Both the position numbers and the translations under genes were made by a program. From Cryptomeria japonica (taxonomy: Eukaryota > Streptophyta > Pinopsida > Cupressales > Cupressaceae), in NCBI RefSeq assembly GCF_030272615.1, contig NC_081409.1, positions 619,842,255 through 619,906,254 of the forward strand: a DNA stretch of 64,000 nucleotides. The letters run 5' to 3'. This document shows positions 21,931-35,165 of this stretch, one piece after another (the stretch's first letter is position 1; each line of letters begins with the position of its first letter). Under the pieces are notes generated by a model, which was not told where the DNA came from, did not search any database, and saw nothing but the letters and a program-made list of their open reading frames with translations.

Positions 21931-22943
21931 CAAGGTTTTTATGCTCTCTAGAAAATTCTTCACTACTTTATGACTATAGGTGACCAAAGTTATCAGGTTC
22001 TAATTAAATTTCTAGAATTTATTCTGCATCTAGCTCAATCTGCCCTCATACTCTTTCTTAAGTTTATCTTCTAGATAGAAGATTCTTCTATCATAGTATT
22101 TCTTCATAATTGGTATATTATTGTTATTAATATAATTATAATTATAATTTCCTATTACTATATTGAATTTTGGGGTTCTTTCTATGATATAATTTCCTTT
22201 GTGTAAAACTCCCATGATTATGTAAGAAAAATTTGAATTATGTTTCTATTGTTTGAATTTTGTGTTCTCCATTATTTGCAAATTGATTGATGGAAATATT
22301 GGGAGTCTAGTTTTCATGTCTTGCCTTGAAGTTTTATGGGTAAAACATTTTCTACTTTTGGAGCCTTCTATTCATGCTTATGAGATAATAAAGTTTCTTT
22401 TTGAGACATTTTGGATTAAGTTGAATCTTGTTTAGTGTTTATGGAAGTCTTTTTATAAACTTGGTTTCTTTTATATGTCATGTTTTGGCTTTTATTGTAT
22501 GTGCTATTATGAACCTTATATGCACTATATCATTTGTCATATGTACTAGTTTGCATAATAGAAGCACTACACTAAATGTCAACTACATTGTATTGTGTAT
22601 AATAAGCACTAAATAATATTTCATATCCACTAAAGGAACTTTTAAAAGCACTGCAAAAAGTGGTAAATACGCTAAAATAGTAAAAAATATGTGCTATCCT
22701 ATGGTATTTTATATTTTGACTTGTTCTCAAGATTTTTTATTATTTTGTTAGTCTCAGACCAAAGACTTGATTTCAAATTCATGTTTTTAGTACTAGATTT
22801 TGATTTATTTATTGATGGATTATTGTGATACTCTTGATATTTCATAAGTTGTATTTTGTTGGAAATTTGAATATGAAAGAGATTTATTGTAATGGTTCAA
22901 ATTGTTTTATGGGAACTATTTGATTATGTGTTATTGGATTGTT
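21931..22943. other. AT-rich non-coding DNA
   Basis: Only short frames without motifs. Nothing recognised. Confidence 0.5.
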
Positions 22944-23997
22944 TGTTAGGTCCCAGAGACAACTGAGAGGGGGGAGGTGGATCATTTGTCAAATAAATTC
23001 AAACCAAAAACAAATTAACCAACCTTAATGCTTAATACCGGTAAACCAAAATTTATGTTGGTAGACAGTTTATCAGTTAATTGCAGTATCGGTAAAGATT
23101 AATGCATGAAACAGAAAGATAATAACACCCACAACACATAACACCAATATTTGTACGTGGAAACCCTGTAAGGGGAAAAACCATGGTGGGAAACCTTACC
23201 CACAATCAGATGATACTACTGTAGATAGTATGTGTATACAAAATGGGGTCTGCACATGCAGAAAGGCCAAGCGCCTAGAGCTCACTGCTCAAACACAAAT
23301 AGGTTTCACACTGACTACAATTAGATGGTTAAATCCAATAATGATATACTGCTCAAAATAGCATCTTCTTATGCTGGATTCAGTACCGGTTCAGTTATGA
23401 TATGCCTTTATAAAAACCTTGCTTCACCTTCAAATGATGTTTGTGTGTATAGCTCTGCTTATTCTCGCATATACCTTCTTACAATTCCTTTTCCCAATTG
23501 CATATCAATCTTACATATATACCATAACGAAGACCAATTTTAGTAGGTCATCTCTAAAAGATATTACAATAAAACAATTACAAGTAAATCAATAACTGAT
23601 GGAATATCCAATTCAACATGTCGGCTTAATGCATTTAAAATAACAACAAAATCATTTCCAAAGTGTGTCATGTTGATCTGGAATAGATAAGCCTATCGGT
23701 GCTTATTCTGGACCTATTTGCTGGTAACAACAAATATGCAACCACAAATATACCAATGAACAAATCTCCAAGACAAAGTGTCCAAATGATGTCTTCGACT
23801 TAACCAAGTGTTTTCCATGTAATTCCAAGTGTTGGTGAATAATATATCCTGCCAGTGTACCAGATACCGGTGACTATGCATAAAGTCACTTGCTTGTCAG
23901 TGAACATTGCCAATCCTCCAAAGTGCCAGAGTTGATAAGTGTTAATAGGTGTTGACATCAATGACAAAACCATATCAACATATCCAAAATACCAACA
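22944..23997 (-). repeat. 3' LTR of copia B
   Basis: 1054 bases, collinear with 28590-29655 and with the solo LTR at 42363-43420. A TATAAAGG word on the minus strand (23405-23412) is a possible promoter element. Confidence 0.93.
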
Positions 23998-24010
23998 ATC
24001 TCCCCATTTG
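23998..24010 (-). other. Polypurine tract of copia B
   Basis: On the minus strand AAATGGGGAGAT directly precedes the LTR start TGTTGG. A second tract, AAAGGGGGAGAGAT (24207-24221), lies about 200 bases upstream in the element sense. Confidence 0.85.
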
Positions 24011-24206
24011 GCATTGATGGCAACACAAGATGGAAAAACCATAAAAGTGCCAAAACAGAAATGCCAAATACCAAAAACCAACAATCTCCCAAAAGAGATC
24101 ATAACCAAAAATCAAAATTTAGATACAGAGAGTAATCAATCTCTTCCAAAGTGACAATCTCTCCCCTTGAGAGTAACATGTGTTTTCCTTGTATTTTTCC
24201 ATATCA

Positions 24207-24222
24207 ATCTCTCCCCCTTTGA
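24207..24222 (-). other. Second (internal) polypurine tract, copia B
   Basis: On the minus strand TCAAAGGGGGAGAGAT, preceded by ggcatttaatg; equivalent to 4666-4679 in element A. Confidence 0.62.
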
Positions 24223-24380
24223 CATTAAATGCCAAAGTCAATACAAAAGCCAAGTTCAAATACAAAATACCAACCAATTCAGTATACCAACTACTCCACC
24301 TAAGAAGCAGCTCTCCTAATCAAAGGCAAACTAAAATATTTCTCTGTTAATTCTGTCGGTTGATGGCAAACATCAACTGT

Positions 24381-26558
24381 TTAAGTCTCTACCGGTGGGG
24401 GTATGACCCCAAGCTAATCTCTGAGATATTCAAAAGCCTCCTTAGGCAAAGGCTTGGTGAAAATATATGCAATCTGCTCTTTAGTATTCACATAAACCAA
24501 TTTTACTTCTTTTGCTTCAACATTCTCTTTCAGAAAATTCAAGTTGATAGAAACATGTTTAGTTTTAGAATGTAGTACCCGATTCTTAGATATATCAATT
24601 GTTGCAGTGTTATCACAATAGATAGTTATAGGTTCCTTGCATTTTACCTTTATATCCTTCAACATTTTCTTAAGCCATAATACCTGTGTATAGTTAGTTG
24701 TTGCTGCAACATATTCTGATCATGTTGTTGATAAAGATGTGCAACTTTGTTTCTTACTCAACCAAGAAATTAATCTACTTCCAAGAAAAAAGCTCCACTG
24801 GTGGTTCTTTTTCTATCATCCACATCTCCTACCCAATTTGCATCTGTGTATGCACATTATTCAAAGTTTTCATCTCTAGGATACCATAAGCTAAGATTTG
24901 TAGTGCCTTGTAAGCACCAAAAAATCCTTTTTACTGCTAATTCATGATTTTCTCTAGGATTACTTTGAAATCTTGAAACAATACATACTAAATTCATAAT
25001 ATCAGGTCTTGTTTGTGTCAGATATAGTAGGTCTCCTATCATAGATTTGTACCTAGTCAGATTAACAGGTGTAGATTCATCCCTTAGTGATAATTTGTCA
25101 TTTGTAGTCATAGGTGTGCTTACTGATTTAGAGTTCTCCATACCAAATTTCTTTAGTAAATCCTTCAAGTACTTGGATTGACTCAATAATATACCTTTAT
25201 CAGTTTGTGAAATCTGCAATCCTAAAAAGAATTTTATCTCTCCAATCATAGACATTTCAAATTCTTGTTGCATTTCAATAGAAAAGTTTTACATAATCCA
25301 TCTTCTCCTCCAAAGATTATATCATCAATAAATACTTATATAACCAAGATGTCATCATTAGTCACTTTATAGTAGAAGTTGTTGTTAGCATTACCTTTAG
25401 AAAAACCAATCTTCAAAAGATATTTATCCAATCTAGCATACCAAGCTCTTGGAACTTGCTTCAACCCATACAAAGCTTTCCTTAACTGCAAACCATATCT
25501 TTGTTATCTATCAAACAAAATCCATCAAGTTGCTCAATGTAAATTTCTTCTTCAAGATCTCCATTCAAAAATGCACATTTAATATCCATTTGATATACTT
25601 TGTAGTTCTGGTGTGCTGCAAAAGCCAAGAATAATCTGAGTGCCTCAATTCTAGCTACCGATGCAAAGGTTTCATTATAATCATTTCCTTCTTTCTGAGA
25701 ATATCCCTTACACACTAATCTTTCTTTGTTTCTGATTACCTTACCATCTTCATTAAATTTATTTCTGAATATCCATTTTGTTCCAATTGCATTTTTGTCT
25801 TTAGGTTGGGGAACTAATGTCCATGTATTATTCTTCTCAATTTGTTCTAGTTCCTATTCCATAGCTTTAATCTAGTGTTTATCTTCACATGCCTCATTAA
25901 TTGATGATGGTTCAATTTGAGAAATAAGACATATCTCTTTATTTGCCAGTCTTCCTCTTGTCATAACTTCTTGATACTTGTTCCCAATTATCTGATTTTC
26001 AGAGTGGTTCAATCTTACATACCGGGGTATCTTCATTTGCTGTTGTTCCTCAATTACAGTGGAAGTTTTAGATGATACCGGTGTAACTAGATCTTCATTC
26101 TATACTGATGGATTCAATGTAGGTTCATTTGTCAGTATTTCTATTGCCAGTTCAGAGTCTATCTACCTTGAGGTTCCTCTAAACTGTTCATCAATCTTCA
26201 CATTTGTGCTCTCAAAAATTTTCTACAATCTCTTGTTAAAACATCTATATGCTTTGCTCTTAGATGAATAACCAAGAAATATTCCTTCACTACTTCTAGG
26301 ATCAAATTTGCCAATATACTCATCTCTACTAATATAGCATTTACTTCCAAATATTCTGAAATATTTAAGAGTAGGAATAATGCCAAACCATAGTTCATGA
26401 GGGGTCTTACCAGTTTCATCTTTGATGTGAACTTTGTTGAATGTATAGACCATTGTGCTTATTGCCTCTCTCCAATATACATGTGGTAGATTTGCTTCTT
26501 ATAACAATCTATTAGCTACATCCAAGATAGTTTTGTTTTTCCTTTCTATAACTCCATT
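24381..26558 (-). pseudogene. Integrase C terminus, RT and RNase H of copia B
   Basis: Reading right to left: integrase tail (YWREAIS, then GSKCYISR and FLGYSSKSKAY), an acidic linker, and RT with GTKWIFRNKF, VYQMDIKCAFLNG, KALYGLKQVPRAWY and the polymerase site FIDD (25321-25332). RNase H follows, with DNTATIDISKN and IFTKPLPKEAF, and a TAA at 24381-24383 after a broken tail. At least one frameshift lies near 25480 and another near 25275-25300, with several in-frame TAG codons at expected Gln positions. Dead, but all RT blocks can be followed. Confidence 0.9.
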
Positions 26559-27428
26559 CTATTGTGGTGTCCGGGGTGCTGATAATTGTCTTCTGATTCC
26601 ATTCACTTCATAGAATGTATTAAATTCCTTAGATGTGAATTCACCTCCTTGATCTGATCTCATACATTTGATTTTCTTTTCGGTTTCATTTTCTACCATC
26701 ACCTTGAATAGTTTGAACTTCCCAAGTGCTTCTGATTTTTCTCTGAGAAAAGTAACCCAACACATTCTAGAATAGTCATTGATGATTAGCATGAAATATC
26801 TATAAGCTTGTAAGCTTTTAGTTCTAATTGGACCACATAAATTAGTGTGAATTAAGTCAAGAGCATTATAGGATCTATCTGGAATACTTTTGAAAGATCC
26901 TCTAACTTGTTTTCCAAATTGACATTCCTTAAATACCAGATTGTGAGGTTTAACAATCTTAGGTAAATCTCTAACTGCCTTAGTAGTACTGATTTTCACA
27001 ATGCAATCAAAATTTGCATGAGAGAGTCTCTTATGCCATAGCCAACTTTCATCAATATGTGCAATCAAGCATGTATTTTCACTATTATTCAAATGAAGGA
27101 TATTACCTCTAGTTTGATTACCGGTTGCAATTTCCAAACCAGTTCTATTCATAATTTTGTATTTTCCATTTTTGAATTGTAACTGAAATCCTTTCTCAAC
27201 TAATTGGCAAAAACTCAAAAGGATATGCTTTAAATCTTCAACATAGTAAACATTGTCATTATTATGCTTACCATCAAGAGATATAGTACCTTTTCCTTTG
27301 ATCAAACAAGCTTTATCATCTCCAAATCTTACCAGACCTCCATTATACTCCTGAAAGTTCAAGAATTTGCTTTTGTCACCAGTCATATGATGTGAACATC
27401 CTAAATCAATGATCCATCCATCCTTAAC
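26559..27428 (-). pseudogene. Protease and integrase core of copia B
   Basis: The protease active site reads Asp-Leu-Gly (WIIDLGCSHHMTGD) in place of Asp-Ser-Gly. The integrase head has LWHKRLSHANFD and FKECQFGK, where the first Cys of the CX2C pair appears lost (VFKEC). The first catalytic Asp is Asn (codon at 26841-26843, HTNLCGP), exactly as in element A. The second Asp is kept (SDQGGE). A TAG follows PRTPQ just before NGVIERKNKT, where the catalytic Glu is still present. The open stretch 26559-27386 is long, but the enzyme sites are lost. Confidence 0.88.
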
Positions 27429-28532
27429 TTAAAATTTAGCTGCCAGGGCCTGCTCTACCGGTTGAATAGTAGGTGTCGGTTGATCTTTTGTTATAGAAAC
27501 AAAGACCCATCCATTGTCTATCGGATCCTCATCAAAATCATCAGTGACTCCTTCATCAGGAAGATAACAAGATTTATCTTTATTCTTCTTAAATCTATAT
27601 CTTTGATATTCAGGGTTAGGTTTGTATGTTCTTCTAGCTTCTTCTCTTAATCTAGCATGTCTATCAGGGCATCTTGAAGCCATATGAACAATCTTATTAT
27701 AGTTAAAACATTTAAAGGGTGCTTTACCTTCATACTTTCTTCAAACTGGACCTTTAGGCATTTTCCTTGCAAATAGTGCTTCAAGTTCTTCAAATTCTTC
27801 ATTTTCTCTCTCGCTTTCCTCAAGTTCTCTTGCATAAAAGGCTTTCCAATCAGATTTGTCAAATGATGGTGCAGATTATGTTGATGCCTTAAAAGCTAAA
27901 TCTATCTTTATAGTAGCAACAGGACCAAATTCCTTAATTTCAAAAGCTGAAAGTTTTCCAATCAATGTGTCCCTAATTACTGATGTATTAGGCATAGTTC
28001 TTAACTCATTTATAGCAGTAACTTTCATTTTATATGCCGGTGACAATCCTCTTAAAGCTCTTGAAATAATTTTATCTTCACTTAAGGTTCCTCCACAACA
28101 TTTAATACCCAAAATAATTTCATTTACTCTTTCCATAAAAGAAGTAATCCTTTCATCTTCTTCCATTTTTAGATTTTCATATTTGACCCGGAAGTTTTCA
28201 AGTTTTTCAATTTCTACTATGGAATATCCTTCATTCAATGTTTCCAAATGGTCCCAAATAGCTTTAGCAATAGATCTATCTAATAATCCCATGATTTGCT
28301 GATCTGGTAATGTGCTCAAAAGTGCTTCTCTTGCTTTGCAATCATTTTCCTCATCTTTTCCAAAGGTAGGTGGATTAGGATGACTTTGAGTAGGAGCAAC
28401 ATAGCCATTCTTTGTAACATACCAGATGTCTTTTCCAATGCAATTTAGATGTGTCTCCATTTTGATCTTCCATATATCATAGTTGGTTCCATCAAGTTTA
28501 GGACTGTCCTTCCTGAAATAGTTAGTAGACAT
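27429..28532 (-). pseudogene. gag pseudogene of copia B
   Basis: The ATG at 28532 lies about 40 bases after the primer site and opens a 218-codon frame (MSTNYFRKDSPKLDGTNYDIW), the UBN2-type Gag start common in plant copia. It ends at a TAA/TGA cluster near 27876. The nucleocapsid part continues in other frames to 27429. Its zinc knuckle reads CFNYNKIVHMASRC, with Tyr for the second Cys. An acidic region (DEGVTDDFDEDP) leads to the protease. Confidence 0.88.
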
Positions 28533-28571
28533 TGGATCTTCTCAAGTTGTTAAACTTCTGCAAAAAGAGGA

Positions 28572-28588
28572 CTAAGCTCTGATACCAA
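28572..28588 (-). other. Primer-binding site of copia B
   Basis: On the minus strand TTGGTATCAGAGCTTAG, one base after the LTR end. Initiator tRNA-Met type. Confidence 0.9.
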
Positions 28589-28589
28589 T

Positions 28590-29655
28590 TGTTAGGTCCC
28601 GGACACAACTGAGAGGGGGGTGAATTAGTTGTCAAATAAATTCAAACCAAAAACAACTTAACCAACCTTAATGCTTAATACCAGTAAACCAAACTTTATG
28701 CCGGTAGACAGATTATCAGTTAATTGTAGTACCGGTAAAGATTAATGCATGAAACAAAAAGACAATAACATCCACAACACATAGCACCAATATTTGTACA
28801 TGGAAACCCTTTAAGGGGAAAAACCATGGTGGGAAACCTTACCTACAATCAAATGATACTACTACAAATAGTATGTGTATACAAAATGGGGTTTGCACAT
28901 ACAGAAAGGCCAAGAACCTAGAGCTCACTACTCAAATACAAATAGGAGTCACACTGACTACAATTGGATGGTTAAATCCAATAATGATGTACTGCTCAAA
29001 ATAGCATCTTCATATGCTATATTCAGTACCAGTTCAGTTTTGATATGCCTTTAAAAAAACCTTGCTTCACCTTCAAATGATATCTGTGTGTATAGCTTTG
29101 CTTATTCTCACATATACCTTCTTACAATTCCTTTTCCCAGTCACATATCGATCTTACAAATAAGATCTTACATATATACCATAACTTAAGACCAATTTTA
29201 GTAGGTTGGCTCTAAAAGATATTACAATAAAACAATTAAAAGTAAAGCAATAACCGATGCAATATCTGATTCAACATGTCGGCTTAATGCATTTACAATA
29301 ACAACAAAATCATTTCCAAAGTGTGTCGTGTTGATCTAGAATAGATAAGCCTACTGGTGCTTATTCTGGACCTATTTGTCGATAACAACAAATATGCAAC
29401 CACAAATATACCAATGAACAAATATCCAAGACAAAGTGTCCAAACAATGTCTTCAACTTAACCAAGTGTTTTCCTTGTCATTCCAAGTGCCGGTGAACAA
29501 TATATCCTGCCAATGTACCAGATACCGGTTACTGTGCATAAAGTCACTTGCTTGCCGGTGAACATTGTCAATCCTCCAAAGTGCCAGAGTTGATAAGTGC
29601 TAATAGGTGTTCACATTAATGACAAAACCATATCAACATATCCAAAATACCAACA
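28590..29655 (-). repeat. 5' LTR of copia B
   Basis: 1066 bases with TG...CA ends, collinear with 22944-23997. It holds the hairpin described under the solo LTR, with one mismatch. Confidence 0.93.
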
Positions 29656-30659
29656 TTACTATGAGATAACTTGATGATATATGTGTTATATTGTAGTAAC
29701 ATACTAGGGGAACTGGCTTCCAAGTGAGTGCTAGGGCCTATGAGTGGTTGCTAGGAGATCTCTTTGGAAGTTATAAATAAGTGATAACCTTAATTAATTT
29801 TTTTAGGGGATTGGATAGTTTTCACATTAAAAAGATAATAAAATGTTTTTGTGCCCCATTCATAGCCTAGAGTACTAGTACAGGCTCAAGATAAGATCGG
29901 GAAGACCTTGATAGCATGACTCTACTCCCTTGCCTTCATGAGAGGTTGAGTTGGTTTCACATGGGTATCACTTGGTGCCAAGGTCTAGAGAGACTACTAG
30001 GATAACCTTGATGATGATATGCTATGACACTTTCCCCTAAGTGTGTCCTCGGTACTATGCTTTGTTTCATGGAATTCTCTATTTTTTAATTTGTTTATAT
30101 TTGAGCCTATGTCTTGTGTTGATAGTCTTTGTTTATGATATTTTTTTGCATTTCTTTGGGAGATAGGTCTCAATCTAAGCTTAGTATGTGTGGGATCTTA
30201 TATCATTCTCCAGAGCATAGGGGTGGTTTCTTTTGGTTTCACATGGTTGGGTGGTTGATGCTTTTCTTCCATTGGGATATTTTCCCTATGTTGGATGTTC
30301 ATGAGCATGATGGACATTTCTACTTTTCTGCAATTTATCATACTATGGATTCTTCAGAGGTGGTTGTATATCCTTATTTCCTATTTACAGTAGATGATGT
30401 ATATACATGATGTAATATGTAGCTTAATTATGACTTATGTAACATTGATTAGACAGATGTGGAAATTAGAATTGTTAGTTTAGAATTATTTGTTGGACAG
30501 GATGCAAATGGATGTTATATAATATTTTATTTGATGTAGTTAAGTAATGATGTTGTGATACCCTAGGGAAGAATGTTAAGAATGCAAGAATGTTTATATG
30601 ATTATTAGTTTATATGGTCATTTCCGTTTGTGTACTTTAGTCTCATGTGTCCATGTTTA
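29656..30659. other. Non-coding DNA between copia B and repeat R
   Basis: No recognised gene. An open frame at 30129-30410 is rich in Phe/His/Trp and lacks any motif or coding character. Confidence 0.5.
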
Positions 30660-32540
30660 AATTGTATTTGTGCATTACAGAACACATTCACATATGTTTG
30701 CAATAGAAAATTTGAACCCTTTGGGTTGAATTTTCCTTAGGCATACAACCAAAAGGTTTTGCTAGACATTTCAATAGCCAAAGGCATGTTTTCTAAAATG
30801 TAAAAATTCTCACACAATTTCGAGTATGCCCTCCTTTAGATTTTCAAATGTTTCAATGCAAAGTTTAAAATACAATGATAATGTTAAACTCTCTCTTAGC
30901 TATCTAACCATGTTTTTTCTTTCACATTTTTTATAATGTTAATATTTTCATCTATAATTTCTTTTTTGAGTTGATCCATTTTTTGAAGTAACCAATATGT
31001 AGTATTTTTGGTATAGTTTTTTACTCATTTGTCAAATTTTGAATCAATGATTATTTTTAAAACAAATTAGGGGGAGCATGCTCAATTTTTTAAATTTTAG
31101 GATGTTTCCACTTCAAAAATTAGTTAAAAAAAACATGTATATTCATTAGAAAATCAATAGAAAAATTAGGCATATACTACATGTTGTTACCTAATTTTTC
31201 AATACAGTGATTGTTAAAATACTTAAAATAATTAACATTTAGGGGGGCAACACCAAATGCTATGTTATGTATATTTGATAAAAATAGGACCACTTTGTGT
31301 GGCCCCCTTTTTTTAAATCCTTAACCTACACTATTTTAAAAAAGAAATTTTTAGAAAGTAAATTTAGAGAAGACACCTCTTGTTATTCTTAAATATTCAA
31401 ATTGAGAGTATGACTATTTTCAGTTTGTAATCCAAAATCAAATTTTTCTAATTTCAAAAAATAAAGGCATCTTAAGACCCTCTTTCAGTCCCCCATCTTT
31501 GTGCACTTACCCAGGGGAAATTTAAAATGTATCATTGTACTAAGTTAAACTTTGTAGTCAATCTTACACTTATTTTGTAGTTAAGATGTTATTTATTATG
31601 CCCACTCTTAGATTTGTAGAAAGAACACTCCCTAATAAAGCCTTGGATTTTTATAACTTAAAAAATTGCATACTTTTTTAATTTCACATACTATCTTGTT
31701 CTTACTTTTGTTTCTAGATATAAATTATCTTGAACTCAAGATGTTATCACTTTGATATCATAACTTACATATTTTTATTATAACCTTGGCTCTTCTCACT
31801 CTTTCTAAATCAAATTTACTTGTGCAAGAGTATATTGCATAGATGTAATGTGTAATGACCTAGCATCTTGTAAAAATTTATAGTTCTAATGGTCATTTGA
31901 ATATTATTTTCTCTCAATTATCAGTGAAATATGTGAAGGTAATAGCTAGAGAGATTAAAATTTTATGTATTATTATTTCAACTTTAACCCTTTCACTAAA
32001 TCCTTTAATTAACAACTAGTTTGGATTCTTCTCTTGAATCTTTCTCTTCATTTTTTGTGGTTGAAGTATTGGAAAATTTTCATACAAGATTTTTTATTAT
32101 GATTAATCATGTTAATACTTGGTTATCTGCCACCACCTATGCTCATATTCAATGGGAGTTTTATTTTTCTAAGAATCTCTTATAGAATTTACTGTGCAAT
32201 GTCTTTATATCTCTTGGAGTTGGAATTTAACTTACAAAGGAATTAAATTTATAGTGTAGACAATTCTTTACTATGAAACATTGAACATTATATTGTCTAT
32301 GCTCAAAGGTCTTGTAGTCTTTGTCCTAGTGCAATTGGATTGTATTTTGCATTGAATGTAATAGGTTGGAATCACTCTCTAAAAAGTTGATTTTTATATT
32401 GTAAGAGTCAAATTTTCTATACAATAGTTTCTTCTTTGAACCCTCTTTCCATGTCCTTTAATTGACTACTAGTATGAATTCTCCTATTGAATATTCCTCT
32501 TATTTTTTAATGTGCTTTCAAAAATAATAATAGTGGAAAC

Positions 32541-33302
32541 TTGGATGTGAAGAACTGGGATGATATCCTAGGTATCGCAAGGGATGCAGCAGTGGATTCT
32601 TATAAACTGTACAAGTGTTTTTATATATAATCAAATAGATGAGCCTTAAGATAAGGTCTATTCAAGCCAGCTTAGATGAGGGTGTGGAGCATGGTGATTT
32701 ATGGGTGGACAAAGAAGACAAAAATATGGTGGTGTCTCTGTATAAAGTGGTAATGAATGTGGCTAGCTTGAAATTGGACTATGAAGGGAATATTGTGGCC
32801 CAAGAAACAAAAAAAGAGGATATAAACACTAATTTGGTTAAACTGGTGAAGTTTATTCAGAATGTAATTAAAGGGTCTGTAAGCACTATGAGGGTTTTGG
32901 TGGACCAATTTGAAAAAATACAACATAGAAACCCTTAATTTATTGATTTGGAGGACAAAAGAAACCAGGCTAGTGCTAAAGAAGGGAAAGGGTCATGCAC
33001 GTGGACCAAAGGCCATCTCAAAAAGGTTATTGACTAGTCACTGAAGGATTTGCAGGATATCAAAAATATTTCTTAGGAGGCTTTCGAGCATGAGGTTGAG
33101 GTTGCTGATATTTTAAAAATATCAAGTAATTTTTTTCTAATTTTTTTGCTTGTCTTGGTTTGGGGCCTTGTTGTATCTAGAATTTTTCATATCTCTTATT
33201 TGTTGTTGTGACTATGTTGTCTTGTTGAGTTTTTGTTGATGGCTGCATTTTGTATATAGGGTTTCAAGTCCCTTCAAAACCTGTTTGACCCTTAAATAAA
33301 AA
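32541..33302 (+). mobile_element. Retroposon insert in repeat R copy A
   Basis: Absent from copy B at the matching place (54715). Flanked by similar words atagtggaaac and acattagaaac, an imperfect target duplication. It carries a 99-codon Lys/Glu-rich frame (32639-32938) with no known domain, further broken coding, and a 3' end gggtttcaagtcccttcaaa with an A-rich tail. This fits target-primed retroposition of a LINE 3' end or a cellular transcript. Confidence 0.6.
32639..32938 (+). pseudogene. Unrecognised coiled-coil-like fragment in the retroposon
   Basis: A 99-residue open frame with heptad-like Leu/Val spacing and many Lys, Glu and Asp (for example LVKLVKFIQNVIKG). It continues with stops into a hydrophobic Leu/Val-rich tail. 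I do not recognise the family. It may be the C-terminal part of a retroposon-borne protein or a captured gene. Confidence 0.3.
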
Positions 33303-34065
33303 ACATTAGAAACTTTGAAGGATTTTTTGTTATGTCAAATCATATTTCTACTTCATTCTCTCAAACAATCTATGCTTGTATAATATAGAGTTATATTTGT
33401 GTAAGACTCTTTGAATGATAGTTATTTCATATGCTTACTTCTCTTGGAACTTGAATTTGGGGTATAAAGGCATTCCTTTATTTTGTGTAAATGGTTCTTA
33501 GCTATGATATAGTTGGCATTGGTGTCTATGCTCAAAGGCTTCTTAGCTTCCTACTATTAATTATTTGGTAGTCCACGATTTTCATATGTTGAGCCTATCA
33601 CTCCTTATTCAAATAACACCTTTTTCTTATGGGTGATGTTGGTGTGTCTCCTCCAATTTGTGTGGTACTTTCTTAGTGGTTGGTGTCGCTAGTTAAGCAT
33701 ATATATACTCTTGTGCAAGACTCAATTGAAGTGTCAAAGATTTTTTCCCCTCCCCACTCACTTATTTCAATGAATGTGGATCATGAGGCTTGTTGAACCA
33801 TTATCAAAAGAAGGAAGTAACATCTTTTGAGACATATTTCTTAGTCCCATGCTTGAGTCAAGAACATGATAATGACTTATTCCAATTATGCTATTGCTTA
33901 GTCTTTTTATATTGTTTTACATCAACCTTTATGTGTTGATATATATTATATTTATGATTTGAATAGAATTTTAATTATTTATATATGATTTCATTATAGT
34001 ATAATCCTAATTTCTCTACTTAAATTGTAAAAAAAAAAAAACAAAGAATGTTTATAACACTTTGA

Positions 34066-34547
34066 ATAAATCTAGGGAGGAAGATAGATATATAGATAAA
34101 GAGAGAAGGAGAGAGATAAGTATATATTAGAGAAAGGTAAGATAGAGAGAAGAGACAATAAAATATGGAATGAGCAATCATGATAAAAGTATATCATGAA
34201 ATCAAGTAAGGAGAGAGAGAAGGAGAGGTAGGTAGAGAGAGGAAGAAAATTCGAGAAGGAAGGAGGAGGTATGTAAAGAGAGTGTGGATGACAAAATACA
34301 GATAAGTAGAAAGGGAAGAATATAAATGGGGTGGTGAAAGATGGATGGAGAGGTAAGTAGAGAGAGAGAATGAGTAAAAGAGGGATGGGTATATAGAGAG
34401 AGGATAAGAGAGAGGTAGGGAGGGGGATAGTGGGGGAGAGACATTAGGTAGAGAGAGGCAACAAGGGAAGGAGAGAGGGGGAGAGAGAGGGTGAGAGGGA
34501 GAGGTATATGGAGATAGGGAGAAAGGATATAGAGATAAGTATAGAAT

Positions 34548-34590
<43 letters not shown>

Positions 34591-35115
34591 GCATAGATAG
34601 AGAGGGAGGGAATGAGAGAGAGTATTGAGGGAAGATGGTCAAGAGTGAGGAGAGGTAAAAGTAGAGAGGGATGAAGAGAGAGGGAAAGGGGAGAAAAAGA
34701 TAGAGTGAGAGGGGAGATAGATGGATATTTAGAGAGTGAGGGGGATATAAAGAGAGAAATGGAGATGGGACATTGAGAGAATTTAAGAGATATGGATAGG
34801 TAGAGAGAGAGAGAGAAGGAGGAAGGGATGGAGAGGTAGAGAAGGAGAGAGATATATGGTGGGAGAGAGATGTATGTAGAGAAATATAGTTAGGGAGAGA
34901 GGGATAGAGATAGAGTTATGTAGAGAGAGAGGAAAGTAGAAAGAGAGAGGTAGGGAGTAAGTGTATTGAGGTATAATGAAAGAGTAGAGAATGAAGGGTG
35001 AGAGAGAGAGGTAGAGAGATAGGTCTAGATCTTGTGCAAAGATGAGAGAGTGAGATAGAGAGGTAGAGAGAGGAAAAAGGAGTTGTAGGGGGAGTAATAG
35101 GTGTATACCTCAGAG

Positions 35116-35161
<46 letters not shown>
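34066..35161. repeat. GA-rich polypurine tract, 1.1 kb, with pure (GA)n runs
   Basis: Irregular gagagagg/ggtagagag text, with pure dinucleotide runs near 34551-34587 and 35116-35161. It sits exactly between repeat R copies A and B. The minus-strand frame 34202-34642 is its low-complexity Ser/Leu translation and is not a gene. Confidence 0.9.

Positions 35162-35165
<4 letters not shown>

Larger units (their letters stand above)
22944..29655 (-). mobile_element. Ty1/copia LTR retrotransposon B
   Basis: LTRs at 22944-23997 (3') and 28590-29655 (5') on the minus strand, beginning TGTTGGTATTTTGG and ending GGGACCTAACA. The interior encodes gag, protease, integrase, RT and RNase H in copia order, with a primer site and purine tract in the right places. 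All frames are damaged. The flanks TTGTT and TTACT match poorly, so the target duplication has decayed or been lost. A solo LTR of this family is at 42363-43420. Confidence 0.94.
30660..34065. repeat. Repeat R, copy A
   Basis: AT-rich DNA that aligns piece by piece with 35400-55520: gaaccctttgggttg with 35458; gtatagttttt with 35735; caacaccaaatgctatgtta with 42190; accctttcactaaatccttt with 54140; and the end near tctctacttaaattgtaaaa with 55500. It contains degenerate internal units of about 460 bases. No coding. It is the uninterrupted reference for the broken copy B, apart from the insert at 32541-33302. Confidence 0.8.

Noticed and set aside
23998-24380. Possible third ORF after pol in copia B, such as an envelope-like gene
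   Set aside because: Only about 370 bases with short frames, and it contains the second purine tract; no membrane protein signature.
22939-29660. Target duplication for copia B
   Set aside because: Flanks TTGTT and TTACT differ at two of five bases; too weak to claim.
30129-30410. 93-codon plus-strand ORF
   Set aside because: Unlikely residue make-up (many Phe, His, Trp), no motif and no neighbour support.
34202-34642. 146-codon minus-strand ORF
   Set aside because: Same cause: translation of a GA/GAGA tract.
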